Positions 7,927 to 16,734 of a stretch of DNA of 64,000 bases are shown piece by piece. This stretch comes from Longilinea sp964536805 (GTDB lineage Bacteria; Chloroflexota; Anaerolineae; Anaerolineales; Anaerolineaceae). Below the pieces are notes generated by a model. The model was not told the origin of the DNA, searched no databases, and saw only the letters and a program-made list of their open reading frames with translations. Position numbers and translations under genes: made by a program. The stretch covers positions 1 through 64,000 of the forward strand of contig CAZHYQ010000010.1 of assembly GCA_964536805.1 (NCBI GenBank), written 5' to 3'. The first letter of the stretch is position 1; each line of letters opens with the position of its first letter.

Positions 7927-7961
7927 GTGGGAGAAAGTGGTACGAAGTGGGAGAAGGTGGA
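7927..7961 (+). promoter_or_regulatory. MraZ operator: four GTGG boxes with 10-bp period
   Basis: GTGGG at 7927, GTGGT at 7937, GTGGG at 7947 and GTGGA at 7957, each exactly 10 bp apart. MraZ is known to bind GTGG-type direct repeats with about 5-bp spacers in its own promoter region. The boxes begin at the base after the -10 element, so bound MraZ would cover the transcription start and repress the operon. Confidence 0.88.
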
Positions 7962-8009
7962 GCGCTGGCGAAGTCCGGCGTTTCGGCTTTAAAAAAGAAG
8001 GTAGAACTA

Positions 8010-8438
8010 ATGTTCCTAAATCATTACCGCCACAACTTGGATGAAAAAGGGCGCCTGACAATTCCGGCTCGCTACCGTGAATTGATCCTGCAAGGTGCCT
8101 ACATCACCCTCGGTTTTGACCAGAACCTGATGGTATTGACCACCTCCTACTTCAATGAGATCGCTGAACGGTCCGCCAAATTAAGCCTGACCGATGCCAC
8201 CTCCCGTCAATTGCTGCGATTAATATTCGCCAATGCCGAGCGGGTCGAAATTGACAAGGCCGGGCGTATCCTAATTCCGCAATCGTTGCGCGAAGCTGCG
8301 CATCTGGAGAGCGAGGCCGTGGTCGTCGGCGTACTCAACCATTTTGAAATCTGGTCACCATCCCTGTGGGAACACCAAAGCGAAAGCATGACCAACGCCG
8401 AAGCGAACGAGCAACGCTTCTCGGCACTCTCACTCTAG
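8010..8438 (+). CDS. mraZ: MraZ, transcriptional regulator of the dcw cluster
   Basis: 142 residues with two AbrB/SpoVT-like swapped-hairpin repeats: HNLDEKGRLTIPARYRE near the N-terminus and VEIDKAGRILIPQSLREAA after residue 75. MraZ forms ring-shaped oligomers, binds GTGG repeats and controls the division/cell-wall operon that it heads. The start at 8010 is chosen because the conserved N-terminus (MFLNHY) begins there, with an AGAAGG ribosome site upstream. Longer in-frame starts would run through the operator. It is followed after 7 bp by rsmH, the normal partner. Confidence 0.96.
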   Translation: MFLNHYRHNLDEKGRLTIPARYRELILQGAYITLGFDQNLMVLTTSYFNEIAERSAKLSLTDATSRQLLRLIFANAERVEIDKAGRILIPQSLREAAHLESEAVVVGVLNHFEIWSPSLWEHQSESMTNAEANEQRFSALSL

Positions 8439-8445
8439 GCAACGA

Positions 8446-9393
8446 ATGCGAACAGAGTGGGATGGATCTACCCCGCACCTACCAGTACTTTACCAGGAAA
8501 TTATACACGCTTTAAGCCCACATAGTCCGGGCAGGTATGTGGATGCGACTGTCGGAGCAGGGGGACATGCCTGGGGAATTCTTCAGGCTTGCGCCCCGGG
8601 AGGAATCCTACTTGGTCTGGATCTCGATCCGCAGGCGCTTGAGATTGCATCTCGGCGCCTTTCTGCATTTGAATCGAGGGTCTTCCTCCGGCAGGTTTCT
8701 TACACAACCTTGAGGCAGCAATTGGAACAACTCGGATGGGATGTGGTGGATGGAATCGTGATCGACTTGGGGGTTTCTTCGATGCAAATCGATACGCCGG
8801 AACGCGGTTTCTCTTTTTTAACAGATGGACCGCTGGATATGCGTTTTTCACCGGAACAGCCAACTTCGGCTGCCGATTTGGTGAATTCATTACCCGAAGC
8901 CGATCTGGCTGATCTGATTTACCGGTACGGGGAAGAGAAATTATCCCGCCGCATTGCCCGGGCAATCGTACAAGCCAGGCCAATCCTCACCACAGTTCAA
9001 TTGGCCAACCTGATCATCCGGGCTAACGCGGGTAGGCGCGGACGGATTCACCCGGCCACGCGCACTTTTCAGGCTTTGCGTATCGCCGTGAACCAGGAGC
9101 TGAATGCCCTTGAGGATTTTCTACCCCAGGCAATCCAGTCGCTGGCGCCCGGCGGCCGGCTGGCGGTTATTTCCTTCCACTCGCTGGAAGACCGCATTGT
9201 AAAGCAATTTTTCCGCCGTGAAAGCCGTGACTGCATCTGCCCGCCCGAACAACCCGTCTGTACCTGCGGGCATAAAGCCAGCATCAGGGAAATAAACCGG
9301 CATCCCATTGAGGCCGATGAAGAGGAGTCAAAAAACAACCCCCGCGCTCGCAGCGCAAAACTTCGAATCGCCGAAAAGCTCGTCCTGGCATGA
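8446..9393 (+). CDS. rsmH: 16S rRNA m4C1402 N4-methyltransferase RsmH
   Basis: 315 residues, the usual length. The SAM-binding motif DATVGAGGH is at residues 33-41 and IDLGVSSMQID follows. The family-specific ending is present: SFHSLEDRIVKQFFRR, a Cys-rich CICPPEQPVCTCG segment and NPRARSAKLR. RsmH methylates the exocyclic nitrogen of C1402 in 16S rRNA at the ribosomal P site. Second gene of the dcw operon. Confidence 0.97.
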   Translation: MRTEWDGSTPHLPVLYQEIIHALSPHSPGRYVDATVGAGGHAWGILQACAPGGILLGLDLDPQALEIASRRLSAFESRVFLRQVSYTTLRQQLEQLGWDVVDGIVIDLGVSSMQIDTPERGFSFLTDGPLDMRFSPEQPTSAADLVNSLPEADLADLIYRYGEEKLSRRIARAIVQARPILTTVQLANLIIRANAGRRGRIHPATRTFQALRIAVNQELNALEDFLPQAIQSLAPGGRLAVISFHSLEDRIVKQFFRRESRDCICPPEQPVCTCGHKASIREINRHPIEADEEESKNNPRARSAKLRIAEKLVLA

Positions 9394-9443
9394 GATTTGC
9401 ATAAACACCTAAGAATGTCAGATTTTTTCAGGAGCAATCAAGA

Positions 9444-9914
9444 ATGACCCACCTGTTTACGCAGGCTTACCAACAAGCACCATGGCGCCTCCAGTTGCAA
9501 CGGATCGGCGGCTTTCTGGCTGCATTGGTAGCGGTGGTATTGATCGCCGGTGTTTATCTCACCATCAGCGCCCAGACGGCGACTGCCGGACTTGAAATCC
9601 AAAGTCTTGAACGGCAACGCGAAACGCTTGACCGGTTGATCGCTGACCGCCGCTCCACCCTGGCAGAACTCACATCGGCCGGGTTGATGTCCCAACGGGC
9701 TGCCGATATGGGCTTTGAACGGCCGGATATGAGCAAGGTTATCTACATGGTCATACCAGGCTACGCCGGCCGCCAATCCGCCATGATCGCCCCCCCTCCT
9801 TCATCCACCCTCCTTTCAGCTTCCGTCATCAAGCAATCCTACCGGCAGTCATTATGGGAATGGTTCTTCCAGGGCGTGTTGGGTAATTCCAGCACAACCA
9901 ACGGAGGATATTAA
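9444..9914 (+). CDS. ftsL: FtsL-like division protein
   Basis: 156 residues. A cytoplasmic tail of about 22 residues, one transmembrane helix (GGFLAALVAVVLIAGVYLTI), then a coiled coil (IQSLERQRETLDRLIADRRSTLAEL) and a short C-terminal region. This topology and the position between rsmH and ftsI are those of FtsL, which joins the FtsQ/DivIC complex and helps activate septal synthesis by FtsW-FtsI. Sequence identity in this family is always low, so position and topology carry the call. AGGAG ribosome site; the next gene starts 2 bp after the stop. Confidence 0.85.
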   Translation: MTHLFTQAYQQAPWRLQLQRIGGFLAALVAVVLIAGVYLTISAQTATAGLEIQSLERQRETLDRLIADRRSTLAELTSAGLMSQRAADMGFERPDMSKVIYMVIPGYAGRQSAMIAPPPSSTLLSASVIKQSYRQSLWEWFFQGVLGNSSTTNGGY

Positions 9915-9916
9915 CG

Positions 9917-11698
9917 ATGCTTAAATACTTTACCCGTCTTCGCATGATTGGATTTGCTTTCGCCCTGGTGGGCGCTTTGATTTTATTCCAAATGGTCCGC
10001 ATTCAAACCAATGTCAACGCCCAAAAGATGAGTGCTTCCCTCGAAAAGGATTACGGCACCATCGTTCGGACCATCTACCCTGAACGCGGCAATATCTATG
10101 ACCGCTGGGGGCACCTGCTGGCCGGCAACAAGGATGTCTACGAAGTCGGCATCGCCTTGAACGAAGTCGAGAATCCACAAACACTTGCTACCGCGCTTTC
10201 AACCATTTTGGAAATCAATTACGGCGACGTCTATGAAAAGGCTAGCCTGCCCTTCATTGAGGGAAAGCAATCCTATGCCGTCGTGGCCGATTTTGTCTCA
10301 GCCGAAAAAGTGAACGAACTGGAAACATTGTACGACCAGTATGAAACGGACCGCGCCAAAGTTCGCAAAGGACAGACCGTCCAGAGTCTGCGTGGATTGC
10401 ACTGGACTGGCCATTTGCAGCGCGCCTACCCTGAAAACTCGCTTGCATCCAACATTCTTGGTTTTTATAACTATAAGGACCGCGAAGCTGCCACCGGATA
10501 TTACGGCGTGGAAGAAAAATACAACGATCTCCTGGCAGGGAACCCGGTCAAAATCACGATTCCCCGCGATCCTGCTTTGGTCGTAAATGTTCCCCAGGTG
10601 CCGCCGGGTTCCAGCCTGGTTTTAACCATCGATCGTGAAATTCAGGCAATGGTCGAAAGAGTTATCGACGAGGCAGTCGATAAGAACGGGGCTGCATCTG
10701 GCACAGCCATCGTCATGGATCCAAACAACGGTGAAATTCTGGCCATGGCGGTAACGCCCCGCATGAATCCAAACGATTATTGGGATTACGGCAACGTATT
10801 TCCCGGCAGCACGCCTTTCAACCGCGCGCTCAGCGAGACTTACGAACCCGGCTCCGTTTTTAAAGTACTCACCATGGCAGGTGCTTTGGACAGCGGCACC
10901 GTCACCCCGGATACGCCATTTTTGGACACCGGATCCATAGTCGTCGGCGGGCAATACATCTACAACTGGGACCGCGGCGCCTGGGGTCCACAAGATATGA
11001 TCGGCTGCATGCAGCACTCGCTGAATGTCTGCCTTTCCTGGATCGCCACTCAAATGGGTCCGACAAAATTCTACAGTTACCTGCAAGCGTTTGGAATCGG
11101 CCGCCGGACCAATATCGACCTTTCTGGCGAACAGATCTGGCCGCTGACTCTGCCGGGCGACAAAGATTGGTACGAAGTCAACCTGGCCACCAATTCATTT
11201 GGTCAGGGCGTCGCAACCACTCCCATCCAGATGGCCATGGCAATTTCCAGCGTGGCCAACAATAAGGGAATTATGTATGCGCCGCACATACTCAAGGCCT
11301 ACATTCAGGATGGTCGACAGTATGACACCCCGCCGGTAGCGGTCGGATCACCCATCTCCGCCAAAGCGGCAAAAACGCTGACGGACATGCTGGCGGTTTC
11401 GCTGGAATCCGAATCCTCGGTCGCCCTGGTGGATGGATACCGTTTGGCTGGAAAAACCGGCACAGCAGAAATCCCCTCCCCCGGCGGATACCTGACCGAC
11501 CTGACCAATGCATCTTTTGTGGGATGGGGACCTGCGGATGATCCAAAATTCCTGGTCTACGTCTGGTTGGAAAAACCAACCAGTGACCGCTGGGGCTCAA
11601 CCGTGGCTGCCCCGGTATTCAGGGATATTGTCAAAGAACTGGTGGCATTGTTGAACCTGCCTCCGGATGATACCCGGCACCAACTAAACGGCCAATGA
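9917..11698 (+). CDS. ftsI: FtsI/PBP2-type peptidoglycan D,D-transpeptidase
   Basis: 593 residues. One N-terminal transmembrane anchor (FAFALVGALILFQMV), a PBP dimerisation domain opening with ERGNIYDRWGHLLAG, then the transpeptidase domain. All three active-site motifs are visible: S313-V-F-K316, S368-L-N370 and K513-TGTAE. No PASTA repeats follow, so it is the short FtsI type. It cross-links septal peptidoglycan together with FtsW, encoded four genes downstream. The gene ends 11 bp before murF. Confidence 0.95.
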   Translation: MLKYFTRLRMIGFAFALVGALILFQMVRIQTNVNAQKMSASLEKDYGTIVRTIYPERGNIYDRWGHLLAGNKDVYEVGIALNEVENPQTLATALSTILEINYGDVYEKASLPFIEGKQSYAVVADFVSAEKVNELETLYDQYETDRAKVRKGQTVQSLRGLHWTGHLQRAYPENSLASNILGFYNYKDREAATGYYGVEEKYNDLLAGNPVKITIPRDPALVVNVPQVPPGSSLVLTIDREIQAMVERVIDEAVDKNGAASGTAIVMDPNNGEILAMAVTPRMNPNDYWDYGNVFPGSTPFNRALSETYEPGSVFKVLTMAGALDSGTVTPDTPFLDTGSIVVGGQYIYNWDRGAWGPQDMIGCMQHSLNVCLSWIATQMGPTKFYSYLQAFGIGRRTNIDLSGEQIWPLTLPGDKDWYEVNLATNSFGQGVATTPIQMAMAISSVANNKGIMYAPHILKAYIQDGRQYDTPPVAVGSPISAKAAKTLTDMLAVSLESESSVALVDGYRLAGKTGTAEIPSPGGYLTDLTNASFVGWGPADDPKFLVYVWLEKPTSDRWGSTVAAPVFRDIVKELVALLNLPPDDTRHQLNGQ

Positions 11699-11709
11699 GG
11701 TAAATCTTC

Positions 11710-13128
11710 GTGTTGCGACTGGCGGATGTACTGGAAGCCCTGACGGGCAATCGACCCGAAGCCTCTCTGATTATCAGTGAGGCTGCGGTTGATTCTCGCC
11801 AGGTGATTCCTGGTGCCATGTTCGTGGCGCTGCCGGGCGAGCATGCCGACGGCCACGATTACCTGACCAGCGCCTTCGAACGCGGCGCGCATTTGGCATT
11901 GGTACAGCGCGACTGTTCTGCCCAGTTCCCCACCCTTGATTTACGTTCCGGCAGTCTGCCGGAATTACAGCAAATTCCAGAACCGCCCTTCTGCCTGTGG
12001 GTGAAGGACAGTCTGGCCGCTCTTCAAACCATTGCTGGCTTCTGGCGCCAGCGCCTGGATGTGCGCGTCATCGGTATTACGGGCAGTGTGGGAAAATCCA
12101 CCACCAAAGAATTGGTGGCTGAGGTACTCAGCCAGCGTTATCGCACCTTGAAGAATCCAGGCAACCTCAATAACGAAATTGGTTTGCCGCTCACCCTATT
12201 GCAGCTGAGTGAAGGCACGCAACGCGCAGTCCTTGAAATGGGATTCTTTGTGCCGGGAGAGATTTCCTTCTTATGCAAACTCGCCAGGCCGCAGGTTGGC
12301 GTGATCACCAATGTCGGCACAGTCCATGCCGAACGGGCTGGTTCGCAGGAAGCCATTGCCCAGGGGAAAGGCGAACTGGTGGAAGCGCTGCCGCCTTCTC
12401 CCGAGGGTGTCGCCATTTTGAATTATGACGACCCATGGGTTCGCGGCATGGCAGCCCGTACGAAAGCCCGCGTTTTTTATTACGGTTTGGATCCTCGCAG
12501 CCACCTTTGGGCTGACGATATCGAGGGGTTGGGACTGAAAGGCATCCGCTTCCAGTTGCATGTCCGAAACGAGACCCTCCATTTGCGCGTTCCTCTGATT
12601 GGCCGCCATTCGGTGCATACGGTCCTGCGCGCCGCGGCTGTTGGCCTGGCGGAAGGCCTTTCCTGGCAGGAAGTCATCGACGGCCTGCAGCACAGCCTGA
12701 CACAGCTTCGCCTGGCGACTGTGCGGACTTCCAGCGGCGCTTTAATTATTGATGACAGCTATAACGCCTCGCCTGAATCAACTTTGGCAGCGCTCAATTT
12801 GCTCTCTGAAATTGAAGGCAACAAAGTGGCCGTCCTTGGCGATATGCTCGAACTAGGCCCTTATGAACAGGAAGGGCACGAAATCGTTGGCGTGCGCGCG
12901 GCCGAAGTAGCCAACCAGCTGGTAACGGTTGGCCGCCTGGGAAATATGATCGCCAAAGCAGCCCGCCAGGCCGGCATGCCGGCGCAGGCAATCACATCGG
13001 TGGAAGATGTCAATAGCGTGGCTGAATTGTTAAATGGAATGCTGAAATCCGAAGATGTGGTTTTGATCAAGGGATCGCACGGATTACGCATGGACCGCAT
13101 CGTTTCTTCTTTGGAGGCGGAATCATGA
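11710..13128 (+). CDS. murF: UDP-MurNAc-tripeptide-D-alanyl-D-alanine ligase MurF
   Basis: 472 residues, GTG start. Mur ligase signatures: ATP loop GITGSVGKSTTKE, central NYDDPWV, and C-terminal IDDSYNASPESTLAAL. The N-terminal domain begins with LADVLEALTGNRP and contains DSRQVIPGAMFVAL, the MurF/MurE uracil-binding type. It adds D-Ala-D-Ala to the UDP-MurNAc-tripeptide in the cytoplasm. The stop codon overlaps the mraY start by 4 bp (ATGA), pointing to translational coupling. Confidence 0.96.
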   Translation: MLRLADVLEALTGNRPEASLIISEAAVDSRQVIPGAMFVALPGEHADGHDYLTSAFERGAHLALVQRDCSAQFPTLDLRSGSLPELQQIPEPPFCLWVKDSLAALQTIAGFWRQRLDVRVIGITGSVGKSTTKELVAEVLSQRYRTLKNPGNLNNEIGLPLTLLQLSEGTQRAVLEMGFFVPGEISFLCKLARPQVGVITNVGTVHAERAGSQEAIAQGKGELVEALPPSPEGVAILNYDDPWVRGMAARTKARVFYYGLDPRSHLWADDIEGLGLKGIRFQLHVRNETLHLRVPLIGRHSVHTVLRAAAVGLAEGLSWQEVIDGLQHSLTQLRLATVRTSSGALIIDDSYNASPESTLAALNLLSEIEGNKVAVLGDMLELGPYEQEGHEIVGVRAAEVANQLVTVGRLGNMIAKAARQAGMPAQAITSVEDVNSVAELLNGMLKSEDVVLIKGSHGLRMDRIVSSLEAES

Positions 13129-14117
13129 GCGATACCTCGCTGGCCCTTGCTCTGGCTGGTTTCAGCTTTCTGTTCACGGTCATTTGGGGCGGACCGCTTC
13201 TGCGCATTCTGCGCCATTTTAAGATCGGCAAACTCATCCGCGTTGAAGGTCCTGATTCGCACGCCATCAAAATGGGTACCCCCACCATGGGCGGCATCAT
13301 GTTCCTGCTGCCAGTGATGGTTTTGACCCTGCTTCTTAACGCGGCTTCATTGCTGGGTTTGAAGGTCATCGGCCGGTCCATTCTTCTGCCTTTACTGGTC
13401 ATGTTGGGCTATGCCCTGTTGGGGGCAATGGACGATTGGGAAGGCATTCGCGGACCGCGCCGCGGATTGGGCATGCGGGCGCGCACGAAATTCCTGCTCC
13501 AGCTGGTCCTTGCAATCGTGGTTGCCTTCGGTTTGAAGTACGTTTTGGACGTTCCCGAGCTTTATTGGCCCGGTACTGCGGTGGAAATCACGCTTGGCAG
13601 CATGTATATCCCGATCGCGGTTTTCCTGATCGTCGGCATGTCCAACGCCGTCAATCTCACCGACGGGCTGGATGGTCTGGCAGGATTGATCAGCGCCACC
13701 GCATTTGCCGCTTACGGCTTGATTGCCCTGCTGCAGGGTTACGTCTTCCTCGGCCGTTTTTGTTTCACGCTGGTCGGCGCCCTCTTCGGGTTTCTGTGGT
13801 TCAACGTCCACCCCGCCCAGTTATTCATGGGCGACATGGGAGCCCTGGCGCTTGGCGCCACGCTGGCTGTAGTGGCATTAATGACCGGCCAATGGCTGCT
13901 GCTGCCGATTATTGCCATCATTCCGGTCAGCGAAGCGCTTTCTGACATTCTTCAGGTTGGCTATTTCAAACTTACCAAGGGGAAACGTTTATTCAAAATG
14001 GCCCCGCTCCATCACCACTTCGAATTGCTCGGATGGAGCGAAACTCAGGTCGTTCAACGGTTTTGGCTGGTCGGCCTCCTGGCTGCCATGCTCGGTGTCG
14101 CTTTCGCAGTGGTGTAA
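13125..14117 (+). CDS. mraY: Phospho-N-acetylmuramoyl-pentapeptide transferase MraY
   Basis: 330 residues, about ten hydrophobic helices. Family motifs: MGTPTMGGIMFL, MDDWEGIRG, NAVNLTDGLDGLAG (with the catalytic Asp residues), FMGDMGALALG and KMAPLHHHFEL. MraY moves phospho-MurNAc-pentapeptide from UDP to undecaprenyl phosphate, making lipid I at the inner face of the membrane. Overlaps murF by 4 bp and touches murD by 1 bp (TAATG). Confidence 0.97.
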   Translation: MSDTSLALALAGFSFLFTVIWGGPLLRILRHFKIGKLIRVEGPDSHAIKMGTPTMGGIMFLLPVMVLTLLLNAASLLGLKVIGRSILLPLLVMLGYALLGAMDDWEGIRGPRRGLGMRARTKFLLQLVLAIVVAFGLKYVLDVPELYWPGTAVEITLGSMYIPIAVFLIVGMSNAVNLTDGLDGLAGLISATAFAAYGLIALLQGYVFLGRFCFTLVGALFGFLWFNVHPAQLFMGDMGALALGATLAVVALMTGQWLLLPIIAIIPVSEALSDILQVGYFKLTKGKRLFKMAPLHHHFELLGWSETQVVQRFWLVGLLAAMLGVAFAVV

Positions 14118-15502
14118 TGATGACGAATTGGCTTGGTCAACGGGTACTCATTCTAGGCGCGGCCCGGCAGGGGCTGGCTCTGGCACGCTACCTGGTGCGT
14201 CAGGGCGCTCAGGTCACCCTGAATGACCAACGCAGCGCCGAGCAGCTCGCTGCTGCGCGTCAGGCCCACGCTGGCTTGCCAATTCGTTGGGTTTTGGGCG
14301 AACATCCGCTTTCATTACTCGACCAAACCGACCTGGTTTGTGTTTCCGGCGGCATCCCCCTGACTCTGCCGATCATCCAGGAAACGCAACGTCGCGGACT
14401 GCCTTTGACGAACGACTCTCAGATCTTCATGGACGCCGTTCCTTGCCCCGTGGTTGGCATCACCGGTTCTGCCGGAAAAACGACCACCACCACCCTGGTA
14501 GGCCGCATGGCGCAGGCAGCGGTAAAACCCCCTCAAAAAGCCTGGATTGGCGGCAACATCGGCTTGCCCCTGGTCGATCATCTCGAAGAAATTACGCCCG
14601 AAGATCTTGCCATCCTCGAACTATCCAGTTTCCAACTCGAACAGATGACCACTTCGCCGCAAATAGCCGCCATCCTCAACATCACGCCCAATCATCTTGA
14701 CCGGCACGGCACCATTGAAGCCTACACGGCAGCCAAGGCACGCCTGATCCAATTCCAGAACCGTGGCGATTTCGCGGTTCTAAATCCGGATGATGCCGGA
14801 TCCTGGGCCTTGCGAAGCACAGTGGCTGGAAGATTGGTCACCTTCAGCCTCCAGCATCCACCAATGGGTCAACCCGGCACGTTCACTCAGGATGATGGTG
14901 TGTGGCTTTATGACGGAACGCGGGACACCATGATCCTGCCGCTGAATACGATTCTGCTGCGCGGCGTTCACAACCTGTATAACGTCCTGGCAGCCTGCGC
15001 CATCGCTTTTGCTGCTAGTTTTCCATTCGATGCCATGCAAAACGGCGTAAAAGGTTTTGGCGGCGTCCCGCATCGTCTTGAATTGGTTCGAACCTGGCGC
15101 GGCAGTACCTGGTACAACGACTCGATCGCGACAGCGCCAGAGCGAACCGCCGCTGCTGTTCATTCCTTCAGCGAGCCGTTGGTTCTGTTGCTGGGCGGAC
15201 GTGATAAGAACCTGCCGTGGGATGATCTGGCAGTCCTGATCCATCAGCGCGCCGATCATGTCATTCTCTTCGGCGAGGCAGCAGAAAAAATCCAGAATGC
15301 CATTGGCCCGCTTGAATTAGGCCGCCGTCCATACACTCTTGAAGCTTGCCGCGATTTGTACGAAGCCGTGCAGGCCGCCGCGCAAGTAGCCCAGCCTGGC
15401 GACGTGGTGTTACTGTCGCCGGGCGGTACCAGCTTTGATCAATTTACCGATTTCGAAGAACGAGGGGAGCGTTTTATAGAATGGGTGAATCAACTGCCGT
15501 GA
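14117..15502 (+). CDS. murD: UDP-MurNAc-L-alanine:D-glutamate ligase MurD
   Basis: 461 residues from the ATG at 14117, whose A is the last base of the mraY stop; ATG 14120 is equally possible. Seen: N-terminal Rossmann-like VLILGAARQGLALARYL, ATP loop GITGSAGKTTTTTL, NHLDRHGTIEAY and WYNDSIATAPERTAAA, all typical of MurD. It adds D-glutamate to UDP-MurNAc-L-Ala in the cytoplasm. The last 22 bp overlap the ftsW start. Confidence 0.96.
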   Translation: MMTNWLGQRVLILGAARQGLALARYLVRQGAQVTLNDQRSAEQLAAARQAHAGLPIRWVLGEHPLSLLDQTDLVCVSGGIPLTLPIIQETQRRGLPLTNDSQIFMDAVPCPVVGITGSAGKTTTTTLVGRMAQAAVKPPQKAWIGGNIGLPLVDHLEEITPEDLAILELSSFQLEQMTTSPQIAAILNITPNHLDRHGTIEAYTAAKARLIQFQNRGDFAVLNPDDAGSWALRSTVAGRLVTFSLQHPPMGQPGTFTQDDGVWLYDGTRDTMILPLNTILLRGVHNLYNVLAACAIAFAASFPFDAMQNGVKGFGGVPHRLELVRTWRGSTWYNDSIATAPERTAAAVHSFSEPLVLLLGGRDKNLPWDDLAVLIHQRADHVILFGEAAEKIQNAIGPLELGRRPYTLEACRDLYEAVQAAAQVAQPGDVVLLSPGGTSFDQFTDFEERGERFIEWVNQLP

Positions 15503-16734
15503 ATTCAATTAACCATGCCGTCCGGCAGAGCAAGACCATCAAGTCATTGCGTCTTGGTCTGGATGTTCCATTATTGTTGGTGGTGGTAACGCTGATGGCT
15601 TTTGGCCTTTTAATGGTCTATTCAGCCAGTTGGGGGCCATCGCTTGAAATCGGCGATAACCCTGCCTTCTTCTTTACCAACCAACTGCGTTGGGCATTCC
15701 TCGGCTCTTTGGTAATGATCGGGCTCAGCCTGTTTGATTATCACCGCCTGAAAAAGCTGGTGGTTCCCATGATGATTGCGACCCTCATCATGCTGGTGTT
15801 GGTGCTGACCTCAGGCGAAACACGGCTCAATGCCCGCCGCGCCTTGTTTGGCGGATCGGTACAGCCTTCTGAGCTGGCAAAGCTGGCCATCATCATTTAT
15901 TTGTCCTTCTGGCTGTATGCAAAAAAGGAAGTACTCAACAACATCACCTTCGGTTTGCTTCCCATGGCGGGCATTCTGGGCGTCACAGGCGGCATCATCA
16001 TCCTGCAACCAGATTTGAGTGCCGTGCTCACTATCGTCATCATGGGCGCTTTGATGTTCTTCCTGGCCGGGGTAGATTGGAAGCAAGTCCTGATTATTGT
16101 CGTCGTCGCTGTAGCTCTTGCCTGGCTGCTGGTCACGGTCATGCCCACAGGTAAAGCCCGCCTCGATCCATACCTGGCTGGTCTGCGCGATCCGGTTGAA
16201 GCATCCTACCACGTACAGCGTTCGCTTGAATCCGTCGTACGCGGCGGCATCTTCGGGGTGGGCATCGGCCGCGGCGCGACCAAGTTCACCGGCCTGCCGG
16301 TTGCCCATACGGACAGTATTTTTGCGGTCATTGCCGAAGAAACAGGCCTGCTGGGAGCGGCCGGCATCATCATCCTCTATCTGATCGTTCTCTGGCGCGG
16401 CTTGACAATTGCATCGCGCGCGCCGGATATGTTGGGCAAATTGCTTGCCGCTGGCTGCACGCTATGGATTTTGCTGGAAGCATGCATCAACATGGGCGTG
16501 ATGGTCAACCTGCTGCCTTTCGCCGGAAATGCACTGCCCTTTATTAGCGCGGGCGGTTCAAGCCTGGTCATGTGTCTCTCTGCGATCGGTTTGATACTGA
16601 GCGTTGCCCGGGTTTCCAACCGGGAAAGCGATTCAAAACAACGGAGGTCATTCAGTGCGGTTGTTGATATGCGCAGGCGGAACGGGCGGCGGAGTGTATC
16701 CCGCCCTGGCCGTGTTGCAATCCCTCGGGAATGA
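15481..16734 (+). CDS. ftsW: FtsW septal peptidoglycan glycosyltransferase (SEDS family)
   Basis: 417 residues, about ten membrane helices. SEDS signatures: LMAFGLLMVYSASW in the first helix, and near the end IAEETGLLGAAG and LPFAGNALPFISAGGSSLV. FtsW polymerises lipid II into glycan strands at the septum with FtsI. The start is ATG 15481 with GAGGGGAG upstream; GTG 15499 is an alternative. The last 80 bp overlap murG in another frame and encode a very basic tail (MRRRNGRRSVSRPGR). Confidence 0.95.
   Translation: MGESTAVNSINHAVRQSKTIKSLRLGLDVPLLLVVVTLMAFGLLMVYSASWGPSLEIGDNPAFFFTNQLRWAFLGSLVMIGLSLFDYHRLKKLVVPMMIATLIMLVLVLTSGETRLNARRALFGGSVQPSELAKLAIIIYLSFWLYAKKEVLNNITFGLLPMAGILGVTGGIIILQPDLSAVLTIVIMGALMFFLAGVDWKQVLIIVVVAVALAWLLVTVMPTGKARLDPYLAGLRDPVEASYHVQRSLESVVRGGIFGVGIGRGATKFTGLPVAHTDSIFAVIAEETGLLGAAGIIILYLIVLWRGLTIASRAPDMLGKLLAAGCTLWILLEACINMGVMVNLLPFAGNALPFISAGGSSLVMCLSAIGLILSVARVSNRESDSKQRRSFSAVVDMRRRNGRRSVSRPGRVAIPRE

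Noticed and set aside
7867..8061. Minus-strand small frame over the mraZ promoter
   Set aside because: It overlaps promoter, operator and mraZ start; no ribosome site or family.
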